The notes under the pieces: generated by a model
What the model saw: only the letters and a program-made list of their open reading frames with translations
What the model was told of the DNA's origin: nothing
The model's database searches: none
Source: Tolypeutes matacus
Lineage: Eukaryota; Chordata; Mammalia; Cingulata; Chlamyphoridae
Assembly: GCA_026826555.1 (NCBI GenBank)
Contig: JAKSZT010053764.1
Location: 10,881,771-10,945,770, forward strand
Length of the DNA stretch: 64,000 nt
Reading direction: 5' to 3'
In this document: positions 21,771 through 32,250 of the stretch, one piece after another
Layout: every line of letters starts with the position of its first letter
Position numbering within the stretch: position 1 is the first letter of the stretch
Position numbers and translations under genes: made by a program

Positions 21771-22904
21771 TCACCATATCCCATCACTGTAGAAGGTACT
21801 GAAGTATTACTAAATGTCTTCTTGGTGTCTGTGAGCATAGCTTACTGTGAATTGCTAAACAGAACTTGAGTATATCAGACCAATGCAATATGAATCAAAT
21901 ATTACTCAAATGACAGTTGAATAAATCTGCTAAATGAGTAAGAGCAAATAATTGTTTTCAGAAACAACCTGAAGTAACTATAAATAAAGGAATAAAGTCA
22001 AACTCATAGGTTTCAATTCATAGGTCTTACGTGAATTGTAATTCTTACAATTGCAATTCATGTCATATGTAGTTTTCAGTGTATTCATAATCAAAAGGTC
22101 CTAAATTAAAGCATATGCATTGCTAAAGTTTCACAGATAGACAATATTACTATTTGACTGTTTTAGATGGCATGATATGTTATTCAGAATTTCTGATTAG
22201 AATATTCAAAGTGATCAAATTAATTCTTTGGGTTTTTATATTTAGTCAAATTGGAATGCATTTTAAAGTAACAAACAAAATGTTCTATGTATCATACTTG
22301 CAAAAAATATTCGAAAATTTTTTTCAGTTCTGAATTTGTAGAAAATGGCAAAGTTATTTCATTGCTATAGATTAAGAATCAGTCATAAATATGAATCACA
22401 ATGCTTTTTCATGACATTTTAGGAGAATCCATTTAAGTAATAAAAATAAAATCAGAGTAAAAATGTCATTCTTGTCAACATTTGGCTTATGGGCTCACAC
22501 TTTCTTCTCAACATTTCTGTTTTTATTGGCAGCAAAAAGAAGAAAGTTTAAATATAAAAACATGAAGTACTCTAGATGGTTATATTCTGGAAGATTCTAA
22601 TACAACTGCTTCGACTATTTGAAAATGAAGCATTTCTCTTAACACTTCATCTCAACAAGGCCACCCTGTAATTATCTGTAACTATTCAGATAATTCATTA
22701 AATCCAGTGGAGAATAAAATCAATCAGATCAGATTTCTGCCACAAAGAATTTAAAGAACTTTCTTGAATCTACTTTCAATATTTTACCTTTTATATTAGC
22801 ATAATGGAGTTAAAATAATATTAAATGTAATACATAGATAATATACAATAATCAAATGTACATTGTTAAGATTAATAATTATTATTTTAAAAATAATAAA
22901 TTCA

Positions 22905-23270
22905 TCAAGAATGTGGCATGAAAAAGGAAAATGATACCAGATGGAACCTTGGATCTACACAAACAAATGAATAGCATACCAGAAATGGTAAATATATGAG
23001 TAAAATGGTCATTTTTCTCTAATTTTTAAATTTTATTCAATATAATTCAATGCTTAAAGCAAACATATTAATGGTGAAATAAGGGGACTATATAATGGGT
23101 AGAATTAAAATGTACGACAATAAGAGAAAAAAGTTTGGGAGAAAGAAAATTGAATTATATTATTATAAAGGTCTTTACATATAGATAATGTTGTACAATA
23201 TTGTTAGACACCAATTGTAAGTAAAAGGCTAAATGATATACTTTGGAGCAAGTTACTACATAGTACAACA
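22905..23270 (+). mobile_element. Old L1 region between ORF1 and ORF2
   Basis: AAATGATACCAGATGGAACC, GGATCTACACAAACAAATGA and ATGTACGACAATAAGAG occur in the order of the L1M inter-ORF segment. It continues into the ORF2 5' region beyond the LTR inserted at 23271. Confidence 0.65.
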
Positions 23271-23808
23271 TGGCAACAATGGCTCAGACACAGTAGATAC
23301 TTTCAGCAAGTGAACTTTTTATTTGTTACACAGCACAAAGGGTCCAAAAGAGCAGGGGATATGATCTCATTGTGGCTGCCCTCCAGAGAGTCCAGCTGCT
23401 CAGGTTAGGGTCAGTGGATGGCAGCTTCTCATCCCCTGCATATGTGCTGCCCAAATGCTGGGTTTTAATACACCCTGGGGTGAGGGGGCCCTGCCACTTA
23501 GCAAAAACCATATATCAAGCAATCTTAGTACATGGTTTCCATCCTGGTAAGTAGGTGGGGCTGCTTGCTCTCAGTTCTATCTTCAAGGTTGGTTCCATTT
23601 CTGGGTAGCTTGTTTTTTTCACAGTTGTGATCTGACTTCTACCCTAGGCTGCTTGCTATTTCTTGTGAAATGGAAATATAACAATAACCAGCATAAAAAC
23701 AAGCAAGAGGAGGGAAGGGTGGAGGGAGTAAGTGAGGGCTAGAAGAGAGCAGCTGAGAGTCATTGTGACTTCCTAAGAATATAACCTTGAGGTTAAAAAT
23801 AACCTCCA
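23271..23808 (-). mobile_element. Solo LTR of an unnamed family, copy 1
   Basis: Flanked by an exact 5-bp direct repeat CAACA (23266-23270 and 23809-23813). On the plus strand it starts TGGCAAC and ends CCTCCA, i.e. TG...CA. Read on the minus strand, AATAAA (23318-23323 reversed) sits about 50 bp from the 3' end, where an LTR poly(A) signal belongs. A second copy lies at 27182-28205, sharing for example GGTCCAAAAGAGCAGGGGA. The element it interrupted is an old L1. I do not recognise the family, and no viral genes remain. Confidence 0.62.
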
Positions 23809-23813
23809 CAACA

Positions 23814-24700
23814 AAGCAAAATAGAAAACAAAAAGAAAAATTGTAGGTAGAAACACAGACATATCAATAATTTAATTATATGTAATTTTATGTAAATGTT
23901 CTAAACACTCCAATTAGAAGGCAGAGAATATCAAATTGGGGAAAAAGAGATAAATCTATATTGTCTAACCAATTCAATTTACATGTAGGTTATAAAAAAA
24001 GGAAGAAGAAGATCCACTATGTTAACAATAATAAAAATTAAGCTGCAATGGCCAAATTGATATCAGAACAAATAGCATTCAGAACAAGATCTATTAACAG
24101 GGTAAAAGAAGGGAAATTTATATTGATAAAGGAGTCAATTCATCAAGAAGAGAGGACATTAAATGTGTATACTCATAAATACAGAGCTAAAATAATAATA
24201 TGACCAACTAAAAGGAAACTTTTACTTTCCTCAAAGAAATTTATAGAAGTACACATAAAATGAGTAAGGATATATATCAGTAAGACATAGAAGAAAAACA
24301 CAATCTTAAATTTGGTATGAGTGTCATTTACAGATCACTCTCTCCAAAATGGGGGAATATATATGATATTTAAGTTAATATGGCACATTCAACTAAATAG
24401 ATCATACACTGGACAGTAAGACAAGTCTCAATGTATTGAAAAGGATTACAACACTACTTAGAATGTGCTTTTAAAATAACAAATTTAAATTAGAAATAAG
24501 AAGAAAATGCTTTTAAACTTGGAAAATATTTGGTAATTTAACAGCACACTTCTATATAACTCTATATAGGTCAAAATGAAAGCTTGTGGGATGAAACTCC
24601 ATAAGTGCTTAAAAGACATTTTTAACTTAAATTTCATTCTAAAAAGGAATAAGTTCTAACATCCTTAACCTAGGTTAATTCTTTAAGATTCTAGAGAAAA
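23814..24700 (+). pseudogene. L1 ORF2 5' region (endonuclease part)
   Basis: Continuation of the L1 cut by the LTR. Recognisable nucleotide blocks of the endonuclease half of ORF2 follow in order: GTTCTAAACACTCCAATTAG (23899), an AGAACAAGATCTATTAACAG-like block (24080), AGGAGTCAATTCATCAAGAA (24130), TCATACACTGGACAGTAAGA (24403) and AATATTTGGTAATTTAACAG (24524). The frame is broken throughout, and the element ends before the RT domain. Confidence 0.7.
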
Positions 24701-25739
24701 TTTTAAAATGAAAGTGAGTAAAGGAATGGAATAAAAAAGATAAAAGATAAAATAAGAAGCAGAAATAATCACCATAGAAACAGGACATATAATGATGAGC
24801 AATCTCTAGTGCTTTTGATCTAGGGGGAAAAAAGAAAAAAGAAGACACAAAATACCAATAATATGCAATGCAAGAAACTTCAGGGCTCCATCTCCCCACA
24901 GAGGCTTTGAAAAACCAGTAAGAACTGGCAGAAACATCTTTCTAAAAGCTCTAGAAGACAGTAAAAGAGCTGCAGTAGCAGGGTGAGTAAGAAATCAAGA
25001 AAGAGGCTACTTAAAATTGTAGGCTCTCATTGTGCCCTGGCTGGCCCCTCCACCAACCCTCACTGTTTCAGTGTGGAGCTGACCAATGATCCCACTGCAG
25101 ATCCCTGGTCCCAGTTCTGGAGGTATCAGAGTAACCCTTGAGCTCATATTGGGAGCATGTACGTCTGGTCCAATTTGTCTGGTGATAGCCTGATGGACTG
25201 GCTGTCCCAGAACTCACCCTGCATGTAGAAAGTGGCACACAGTATTTTCTTACACAACATTGTGGGAGATCAGTCAACTCATGCTGCCTGGAGCAAGGGA
25301 TTACTTGCTGTAGGACATCCCGTACAGTGCTCAAGACTGTGAGGAAACTGTTTTCTAGGGAAGAGGGGACATTCATATCTATATTAATGGGTGAATTCCT
25401 ATGGCCCAACAAGCAGGCCCAAGACAAAACACATGTGCAGAAAGGAACAGGAAGGCCCCTATTCTTTGTTCTGGAATTATTCCTTAAATTCTTTGTATGG
25501 ATAAGTTCTGAAGACCATTCCACAGGCCAATCAGCAAAGACTGGGAAAGGTGTTTTATAGTTTGCCTTCTTTTTTGTTAGCTCCTGTCATTCAAGGGAAG
25601 CTCTGTCATTAAAGTATAAGATATAAGCTAAAAGAACAGATGACTCTGATCTAAACTCCACATATTAAAATATCAAAATGTCCAGGCTTCAACAAAACAT
25701 ACAAAAAAATAGGAAGTAATGGCCCAGGTAAAGGAACAG

Positions 25740-26560
25740 ATTTAAGCATTAGAAATCATAAATGATAGGATATGATCTCGGTCTTTCCAGACAAAAAATT
25801 TTTAGAAATGATCCTAAATATCATCAAAGAATTAAAGGCAACCTCAGAAAAAGAACTAAAAGAAATCAGAAACTGATAGATGAAAACAAAGAGACTATCA
25901 GTAAAGAGATAGAAATTATGAAAAGAAACCAAACAGATCTGAAGATCACAGTAACAGAAATTAAGAATTCACTAGAGGAGTTCAGCAGATTGGAGCTGGC
26001 AGAAGAAAGAGTCAGTGACCTTGAAGATAAGGTGATTGAAATCACCAGTCTGAGGAGCAGAAAAATGAAAGAATTAAGAAAAATGGACAGAACCTAAGGA
26101 ATATGTGAGACACCAACAGGCATACTAATATATGCATTATGGAAATTCCAGAAGAAAGAGAGAAAAGAGCAGAGAGAATATTCAAATAAAAAATTGCTGA
26201 AAACTTTCTAAATTTAACAAACGATGTGAACATACACATACATGATCCTCAACAATCTCCAAACAGTATAAACTTAAATAGACCCAAACCATACCATGTT
26301 ATAATAAAATTGTTGAGTGCCAAAGATAAAGAAAAATTCTGAAAGCCACAAGAGAGAAGCAATGTGTCATGTACAAGGGAGCCTAAGTAAGATTAAGAGC
26401 CTATTTCTCATTAGAAACCATGGAGGCAAGAGGGTAGTGGGAGACATTTAAAGTGATGAAAGAAAAAATTGCCAACCCAAAATTCTAGATCCAGAAAAGT
26501 TGTTTTTCAAAAATGAGGAAGGGATTAAGATATTCCCAGATAAACAAAAGCTGGAGGATT
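25740..26560 (+). pseudogene. HAL1/L1 ORF1 remnant
   Basis: ORF1p is an RNA-binding trimer. The open stretch 25762-26097 gives a charged coiled coil containing KNSLEEFSRLELAEERVSDL and then RKMKELRKMDRT, where the frame stops. Downstream nucleotide order continues as the RRM-like block (ATTATGGAAATTCCAGAAGA at 26138) and the C-terminal domain (AAGATAAAGAAAAATTCTGA, then GGAGGCAAGAGGGTAGTGGG at 26421). Several stops prevent translation of the whole. Up to the RRM the coiled coil is the best-preserved part. Confidence 0.8.
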
Positions 26561-26680
26561 TCACCACCCCTAAACCAGCCTTATAAAAAATGCTAAAAGG
26601 AGTTCTTTAGGTTCAAAAGAGGCACTTGACTGAAGCCACATAAATAAATAAATATTTCTGGTAAAGGTAATGACAAGGTT

Positions 26681-26702
26681 AAAAAAAAAAAAAAAAAAAA
26701 AA
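26681..26702. repeat. Poly-A tract inside the HAL1-like element
   Basis: About 22 consecutive A residues just downstream of the ORF1 remnant. It might mark an internal retrotransposition scar or an A-rich spacer. Confidence 0.85.
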
Positions 26703-27181
26703 CACCAGTACTATTGTATTTTATGTTTTTAATGCCCCTTTTTACTTCCTATATGAAATAAAAGGCAAATGCAATAAACATAATGATAAATCAGTGGGTT
26801 TGGACTCATAATATTTAAACATGTAATTTGTGAAAAGAACTGCATAAAGCTTGGGGAACTAAGGGGTACAGGAACATAGTGTGTATATACTATTACACTT
26901 AAATTGATATCAAAGCAAACAAGATCGTTATAGATTTATGATGTTGACCACAAATAAAATATTGGAGAATATACAAACTGATAGAGAAAGAACCACAAAT
27001 GATCAGTGGTAGGGGGCAGGTACATGGGGGAGTTAATGCAAAATGAGTTTAGGGCTTCCATTTGGGGTGAAAGGAAAGTTCTAGTAAGGGATGGTGGTGT
27101 GGTTACTGCAACATTATGAATGTTATCAATCCAAATAAATGGCATGCTGGAAAGGAGCATTGTATAGTAGGTTGCTACATG

Positions 27182-28205
27182 CTGCACTGTGGGAACTCAG
27201 GCACAACAAAACTCAGCAAATGAATGCTTTATTACTTACACAGCAAAATAGGTCCAAAAGAGCAGGGGAATAGAGAGAACAGATCCCACTGAGGCCAGTA
27301 CCCTGGAGAGGCAAACTGCTCAAGTCTACCTTGACCGCTCTGCATACCCTCCTTCATGTAAGAGATGAGGGACACTTGTGTTGCCCAAGTGGTTGGGTTT
27401 TTGTACACCCCAAGAAGAGATGGCCCTCCTAATAAGCAAAAAGCACCCATCAAGTAACATTTGTGTCCTGGCAAGCAGCTGGGGCTATTTGAGATTTAAC
27501 ATGTCCTCCAGGCTGCTTGTGGTCTTTTGCAAAATAGAAATATGCTAAACATCTGTACACAAACAAGGAAGAAGGGAAATGAAATGAAAGAACAATTTCA
27601 CACAAACAAGCAAGAATGAAAACATGCTTGTTTTTGTTTCATAGGCAGTTCCAAGCAAATACCATAAAATGGTTAGGCTGAAACAATGTGAATTCATTCA
27701 CTTACAGGTAGTCTCTGAAAATGTTCAAATCAAGACATCATCAAGGTGATGCTTTCTTCCCAAAGACCAGATGCTGACTATTCTTGGTTCCTCTGCCACA
27801 TGTCAAGGCACATCGTGGCATCTGCTGGTCTCTCCCTTCTCTTCTGAATTTTGTTGCTTTCAGCTTCTTGCTTCCATTACTTTCTCTCTCATTCTCTGTT
27901 TATAAAGGACTCAAGTAACAGGATTAAGACCTATCCTGAATGAGTTGGGTCGTACCTTAACTGAAGTAGCCTTAACAAAATTTCCTTCTCACAAAGGGTT
28001 TACACCCACAGGGATGGATTATATTTAAGAACATATTTTTTTGGGGGGTTACTTAATGCTTGAAACCACCACAATACTGAAAACCTACACACAAACAAGC
28101 AAGAGGGGAAAAGGGAGGGGTGAGCAAGAGCTGGTTGATGGCCAGTGAGTATGTCTGCAACTTTCCCAACATTTGGGTTGGAAATATTTATGTTGTATGT
28201 TTCCA
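27182..28205 (-). mobile_element. Solo LTR of the unnamed family, copy 2 (interrupted)
   Basis: Left part 27182-27640 and right part 28073-28205 align with the copy at 23271-23808: CTTACACAGCAAAATAGGTC, CCAAAAGAGCAGGGGAATAG and ACAAACAAGCAAGAGG. The AATAAA on the minus strand is at 27228-27233. It ends ATGTTTCCA where copy 1 ends AACCTCCA. No clear target duplication remains. It is inserted in the HAL1-like element and interrupted by another LTR at 27641-28072. Confidence 0.6.
27641..28072 (-). mobile_element. MaLR-like LTR inside the second unnamed LTR
   Basis: In plus orientation it reads GGCAGTTCCAAGCAAATACC, then GCTGAAACAATGTGAATTCA, then CTGTTTATAAAGGACTC and GGATTAAGACCTATCCTGAA, and ends CTTGAAACCACCAC. 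This is the antisense layout of MLT1/MST-type LTRs (AAATACCATAGACTGGGTGGC...TTATAAGGAC...GGATTAGGGCCCACC). The exact ends are uncertain. Confidence 0.55.
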
Positions 28206-28495
28206 CAATAAAAAGAAGAAGAAGTAGATACTAAAATGTTAATGGAAATTAAATACAATACATGATAACCAATGGGATCTATGAATAGAGGATAAAAGTC
28301 TCAAAAGGACACTATTGTGACATAAGAAAAAATTGGAATATAGAATGTAAGCTTGATAACAATGTTAAATTTCTTGAACTTTATAATTGCATTTAAGGTA
28401 TGCATAGTGAACATCTTTGTTTGTAGAAATGTACATGGAAGTATTAGGTATTCAAGGACTATGAAGTGGGCAACCTGCTCTCAAAAGTTCAAAAG

Positions 28496-28550
28496 ATAAA
28501 TAGATTAATAGATCGATAGATCAATAATAGATCGATGACAGACTGATACA
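28496..28550. repeat. Imperfect GATA/GATC tetranucleotide repeat
   Basis: AGATAAATAGATTAATAGAT and CGATAGATCAATAATAGATC units, degenerate, within the 3' region of the HAL1-like element. Confidence 0.7.
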
Positions 28551-28699
28551 ACAAAGGTGGAAAAATGTTAAAATTGGTGGATCTGGATATCTGGGGCAGG
28601 GAGGGCATAAGTGTAATAGAGTTCTCTATATGGATTGTAATATTCTTGCAACTGTCATGTATATTTGAAATTATTTTTTAAAAATGTTTTAAAATATTT

Positions 28700-29408
28700 T
28701 GTAAGTTTAGTTTGTAATTTAAACCTCCTCTAAAGAAAACTTGAAACCCAAATGGCTTCATTTTTAAATTCAATCAAAGCTATAAAGAAGAAATGAGGGA
28801 AGCGGCTGTGGCTCAATCAGTAGGGCTCCCGTTTACCATATGGGAGGCCCCGGGTTCGGTTCCCGGGGCCTCCTGGTGAAGGCAAGCCCCCCCCCCGCAC
28901 GGCGTGGTTAGCTGACCCAGCGAGCACAAGCAGCAAGGGGGGGGATAAATGAATAAATAAATAAAATCTTTAAAAAAAAAAAAAAGAAGAAATGATTCCA
29001 ATCTTACAAAAATCAATTTGATTAAAGAGAGGGTACATAAACACTTCCCAACTAATTTTATGAGGCCAGATCTAACACAATAGCAAAACAAAGCAAAGAT
29101 ATTACATGAAAAGAAAAACAAAGAAACAGAGACCAATAATCATCATAGATATAGAAGTATAATTTTAAAAAAAATTATACCTAGCAATATGTTAAAAAGA
29201 TAATGCTTCAGGAACAAACAGGGTCAGTCCCAAGAGGAATGCATAGTTCTTTTCAAATTTTATAACTAAACAGTGTTATTCACTTATTGCAGAAAAAACT
29301 AATGGATAAAATTCAACACCTATTCATGATATAATCCCTCAGAAAACTATGAGTATAGGAAAATATCTTCAACCTGAAAAGGACATCTATGAAAAGACTA
29401 CATCCATT
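28700..29408 (+). pseudogene. Old L1 ORF2, first part (split by an L1)
   Basis: A broken reading of the RT-proximal part of ORF2. Near 29200-29400 stretches such as GTNRVSPKRNA and ENIFNLKRTSMKRLHPF are LINE-1-like. The reading stops at about 29408, where a 10-kb minus-strand L1 begins, and resumes at 39421 with LDGKILKDFPLKS, which in intact L1s follows within a few residues. A DAS-SINE at 28797 also interrupts it. Confidence 0.72.
28797..28982 (+). mobile_element. Full-length young DAS-type SINE
   Basis: GGGAAGCGGCTGTGGCTCAA (A-box region), B box GGTTCGGTTCC at 28855, a 3' non-tRNA part (CACGGCGTGGTTAGCTGACC) and a tail of AAATGAATAAATAAATAAAA plus poly-A. Exact 13-bp target duplication AAAGAAGAAATGA at 28784-28796 and 28983-28995. 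It shares almost every base with the deleted copy at 19074. Confidence 0.95.
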
Positions 29409-29411
29409 CTA

Positions 29412-32250
29412 ATTCTTTTTTAAAAAAAGATATTTAGATTACATAAATGTTACATAAAAATTATAGAGGATTCCCATATGCCCTGCTCCCCATACCACAC
29501 ACATTTTCCCCCATTAACAACATCCTTCATTAGTGAGGTATATTCATTGCAATTGATGGAAACATTTTGGAGCATTGCCACTAAGCATGGATTATCGTTT
29601 ACATTGTAGTTAACACTCTCTCCACCTAGTTCTGTAGGTTATGGCAAGATATATAATGGCCTGTATCTGTCATTGCAATGTCATTCAACAATTCCCAAGT
29701 CCCAAAAATGTCCCCAAACTACACGTTTTCCCTCTCCTTGACCTCAGAACCTCCAGTGGCCACTGCCTCCACATCAATGATATAAGTTCTTCCATTGCTA
29801 GAATCACAATAAGTCTATAGTAGAATACCGGTAAGTCCACTGTAGACCATGGTTCACCCCCAATCCTGAGGATTCTGGGATGGTGATGCCCACTCCACCT
29901 CTAATTGACAGGGGGCTTCAGTCCCATATGGCCAATGGATGGGACGCTCTTGCTTGCAGTTGTAGGCACTCTCAGTTCCTTGTATGTTGGTTGTCCATTT
30001 TCACCTCCTTGTTGGTTGTCCTGGGTAAATCCAATGAACTAGAGAGTAGGTGTTGCAACTCCATTGAGGCTCAGGGCCCAGCTGGCACATGGATAGTTGA
30101 AAGATTCAAATCTCTTGGATGTACACCTACCAACTCCAGAACTAAATATAGGTTCAAATAGAAGGGACCAAAGAGCCATGTGTAGGGAAACCACAACTGA
30201 GTCCAATTCCTCCACACTGGGAAGCACAAACCCCAAAGTAGGGCCCACTGGCAAGGCACCAAACTCATGAGCTGTCTAGTCTGACCATCGTAACTGTGTT
30301 TCTCCAGAGGCCTCAGGGCCCCACTATTTGGGTTAGTGTCTAATGTGGCAGTCAATGAGATCCTGCTGAGATGTGCATAAGCATAACCTCTGGAATGATG
30401 ACCTCCTAACTCACTTTGAAGTCTCTTTGCCATATAAACTTATTTGTCTTTCCCTTTTCCCCCTTTTATTCAAGTTTTTTTCCAGTTGCATTGTTGGTTC
30501 GTTCTTGGTAGTAATCCCTTGGTGCCAGGGAAACTCATCACTGGGAGTCATGTCCCATGCTGGGGGGAAGTTATTGCATTTATATGCTGAGTTAGGCTTA
30601 GAGAGAGGCCACATTTGAGCAACAAGGAGGCTCTCAGGAGGTAATGCTTAGGCACCCTATAATACTATGCTAAGTTTCAATTTCAAGAGTAAAGGATCAT
30701 AACCACAGTCGTCAATATCAAGGGCCCATCAATGGACATCCTCCTTCACTAGCCATTGCCTCTGTACTTGGGGGATTCTTGCTGTTCCATCAGAGAATGT
30801 GGCAGAGATCCGCAGGAGGGGAATTCAATATTCTTTTGGTTACTGTGTGAACCTCCACCCACCATGACAATACCCCATGAACATGTGAACACATTTATAT
30901 GCCTTATATGTATGCCCAGGTGAACCTCCTCCCATTCATCCCCCTTCTCTGAAACCCCACACAAATGGTCCTCCCCTGCCACAGTTGTAACCCTTGTGTG
31001 ATCCAAAACTTCTTCAAAAATGAAGCCAATAAAGTAGCCAAATACAATTAATAAGAAAATGAAATAATAATGATTGATTTAAAATAGGAAATAAAATTCA
31101 AAAAATTTAAAAAGTAAATAAAAAAATGGGGGATAATAAAAAAATAATGAAAAAATATTAAAATTTATTTCAACATTTTACCTTTCATCATTGTAAGATC
31201 TGCTGTCTTGTATGTACAGTGACATTTTCTTCCATTTATTCCCCCAATGTCTTACTTTTTTCATTTTGTCTTCAAAGAAGTTTCAGGTCACAGCAAAGTC
31301 ATGTAAAAAATATAAGGGACTCCCATATATCCAACATCCTCCCCTTTTCCCCCATTCCCTATTAATAACATTTTATATGTGGATGGTACATTTGTTAGAA
31401 CTGATTTACAAATATTGAAACATATCTACCAACCATGTTCAGTGGTTTACATTATGGTTTACATTTTGGACCATACACTTTTATAAATTTTGATGAATTT
31501 TAACATGGCCTGTATCCATCATTGCAAGATCACGTAGAACACTTCCACCACCCTCAAAATGCCACCTGTTCCATCTATTCTATTCCTTCCTCCCCCTCTC
31601 CTCAGGACCCATGGCAATCATCAAGCTTCTCACTCTTTTGCAGGACCAGATTCATAGTTATTTGCAACAACACTGGGGGCTTGACATATTTGGTCTGTAC
31701 TCCCCTACTGGGCACTGCCCATGCTCTCAAGAGACTCTTGCCCTTCTAGTTGAGAACATAGCAGGCCTACCCAGGATAGGAATCCAGCACCTTCCCACTC
31801 ATTACATAGGTCTCCACCCACTGATATAACACACTATGTCAAGAAGAACATTCACATACTTCCTAGAAGCCTGCCCCTGGTGCGCCCTGTCCCAAATGCC
31901 CCCCACATCCAATGCTTAAACCAGTAATCCTACCTTTCCTTATTGCCAAAAGAGCATTCCCAACATTGTAGTTTCAACCACTTGCCCTACCAATTCCCAG
32001 TGTTCACCTGCTCCCTCCCCCAATCCTTCCCCCAGTTCCTCCACAACCTACCCATCTGAAATACCTGTACTGCCTAACTCAAAGTATCACTGCACCACTA
32101 TCATGTCCCTCCACTACATGATTACACACTTAAACCTTATCACAAATTTTGCCCATATAGGCATTGGCTCATGGCTTTCTATTCCCTTTTTATTTCCTAA
32201 AAACCAATCTTCCAGACTCTAGCTCTGCGAGTCTGCACAAGTTGCTTAAT
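29412..32250 (-). other. L1 3'UTR built from two diverged copies of one unit
   Basis: About 2.8 kb between the ORF2 stop and the 3' end. Unit A (29440-29760: ACATAAATGTTACATAAAAA, GCATGGATTATCGTTTACAT) is echoed at 31280-31590 (AAGTCATGTAAAAAATATAA, CATGTTCAGTGGTTTACATT). The following block (30740-30980: CACTAGCCATTGCCTCTGTA, GGAATTCAATATTC, ACCTCCACCCACCATGACA) is echoed at 31690-31870 (GGGCACTGCCCATGCTCTCA, GGAATCCAGCACC, GTCTCCACCCACTGATATA). The same A-B-A order exists at 14226-16290. Confidence 0.7.

Larger units (their letters stand above)
19346..22904. other. Mostly single-copy intergenic sequence
   Basis: The longest stretch without L1 sequence. It holds only a DAS-SINE at 20239, an inverted-repeat pair at 19980 and 20429, and a possible LTR end at 21570. 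No exon-like frame, promoter or RNA gene is recognisable. A quasi-palindrome (GAATTGTAATTCTTACAATT) occurs around 22033. Confidence 0.45.
24880..28690 (+). mobile_element. HAL1-like (half-L1) element, near full length
   Basis: HAL1 elements are L1 derivatives that encode only ORF1 and rely on L1 for copying. Here a 5'UTR (24880-25740, with GAGCTGCAGTAGCAGGGTGA at 24968 and GAAATCAAGAAAGAGGC) leads into an ORF1 remnant (25740-26560). A 3' region follows directly with no ORF2 between them. It ends near 28690 after GGTGGATCTGGATATCTGG and TATATTTGAAATTATTTTTT. Removing the LTR at 27182-28205 leaves about 2.8 kb, near the usual HAL1 size. Confidence 0.6.

Noticed and set aside
25068..25523. 151-codon minus-strand frame
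   Set aside because: Antisense to the HAL1-like 5'UTR. That region is GC-richer, so stops are rarer. No protein similarity recognised.
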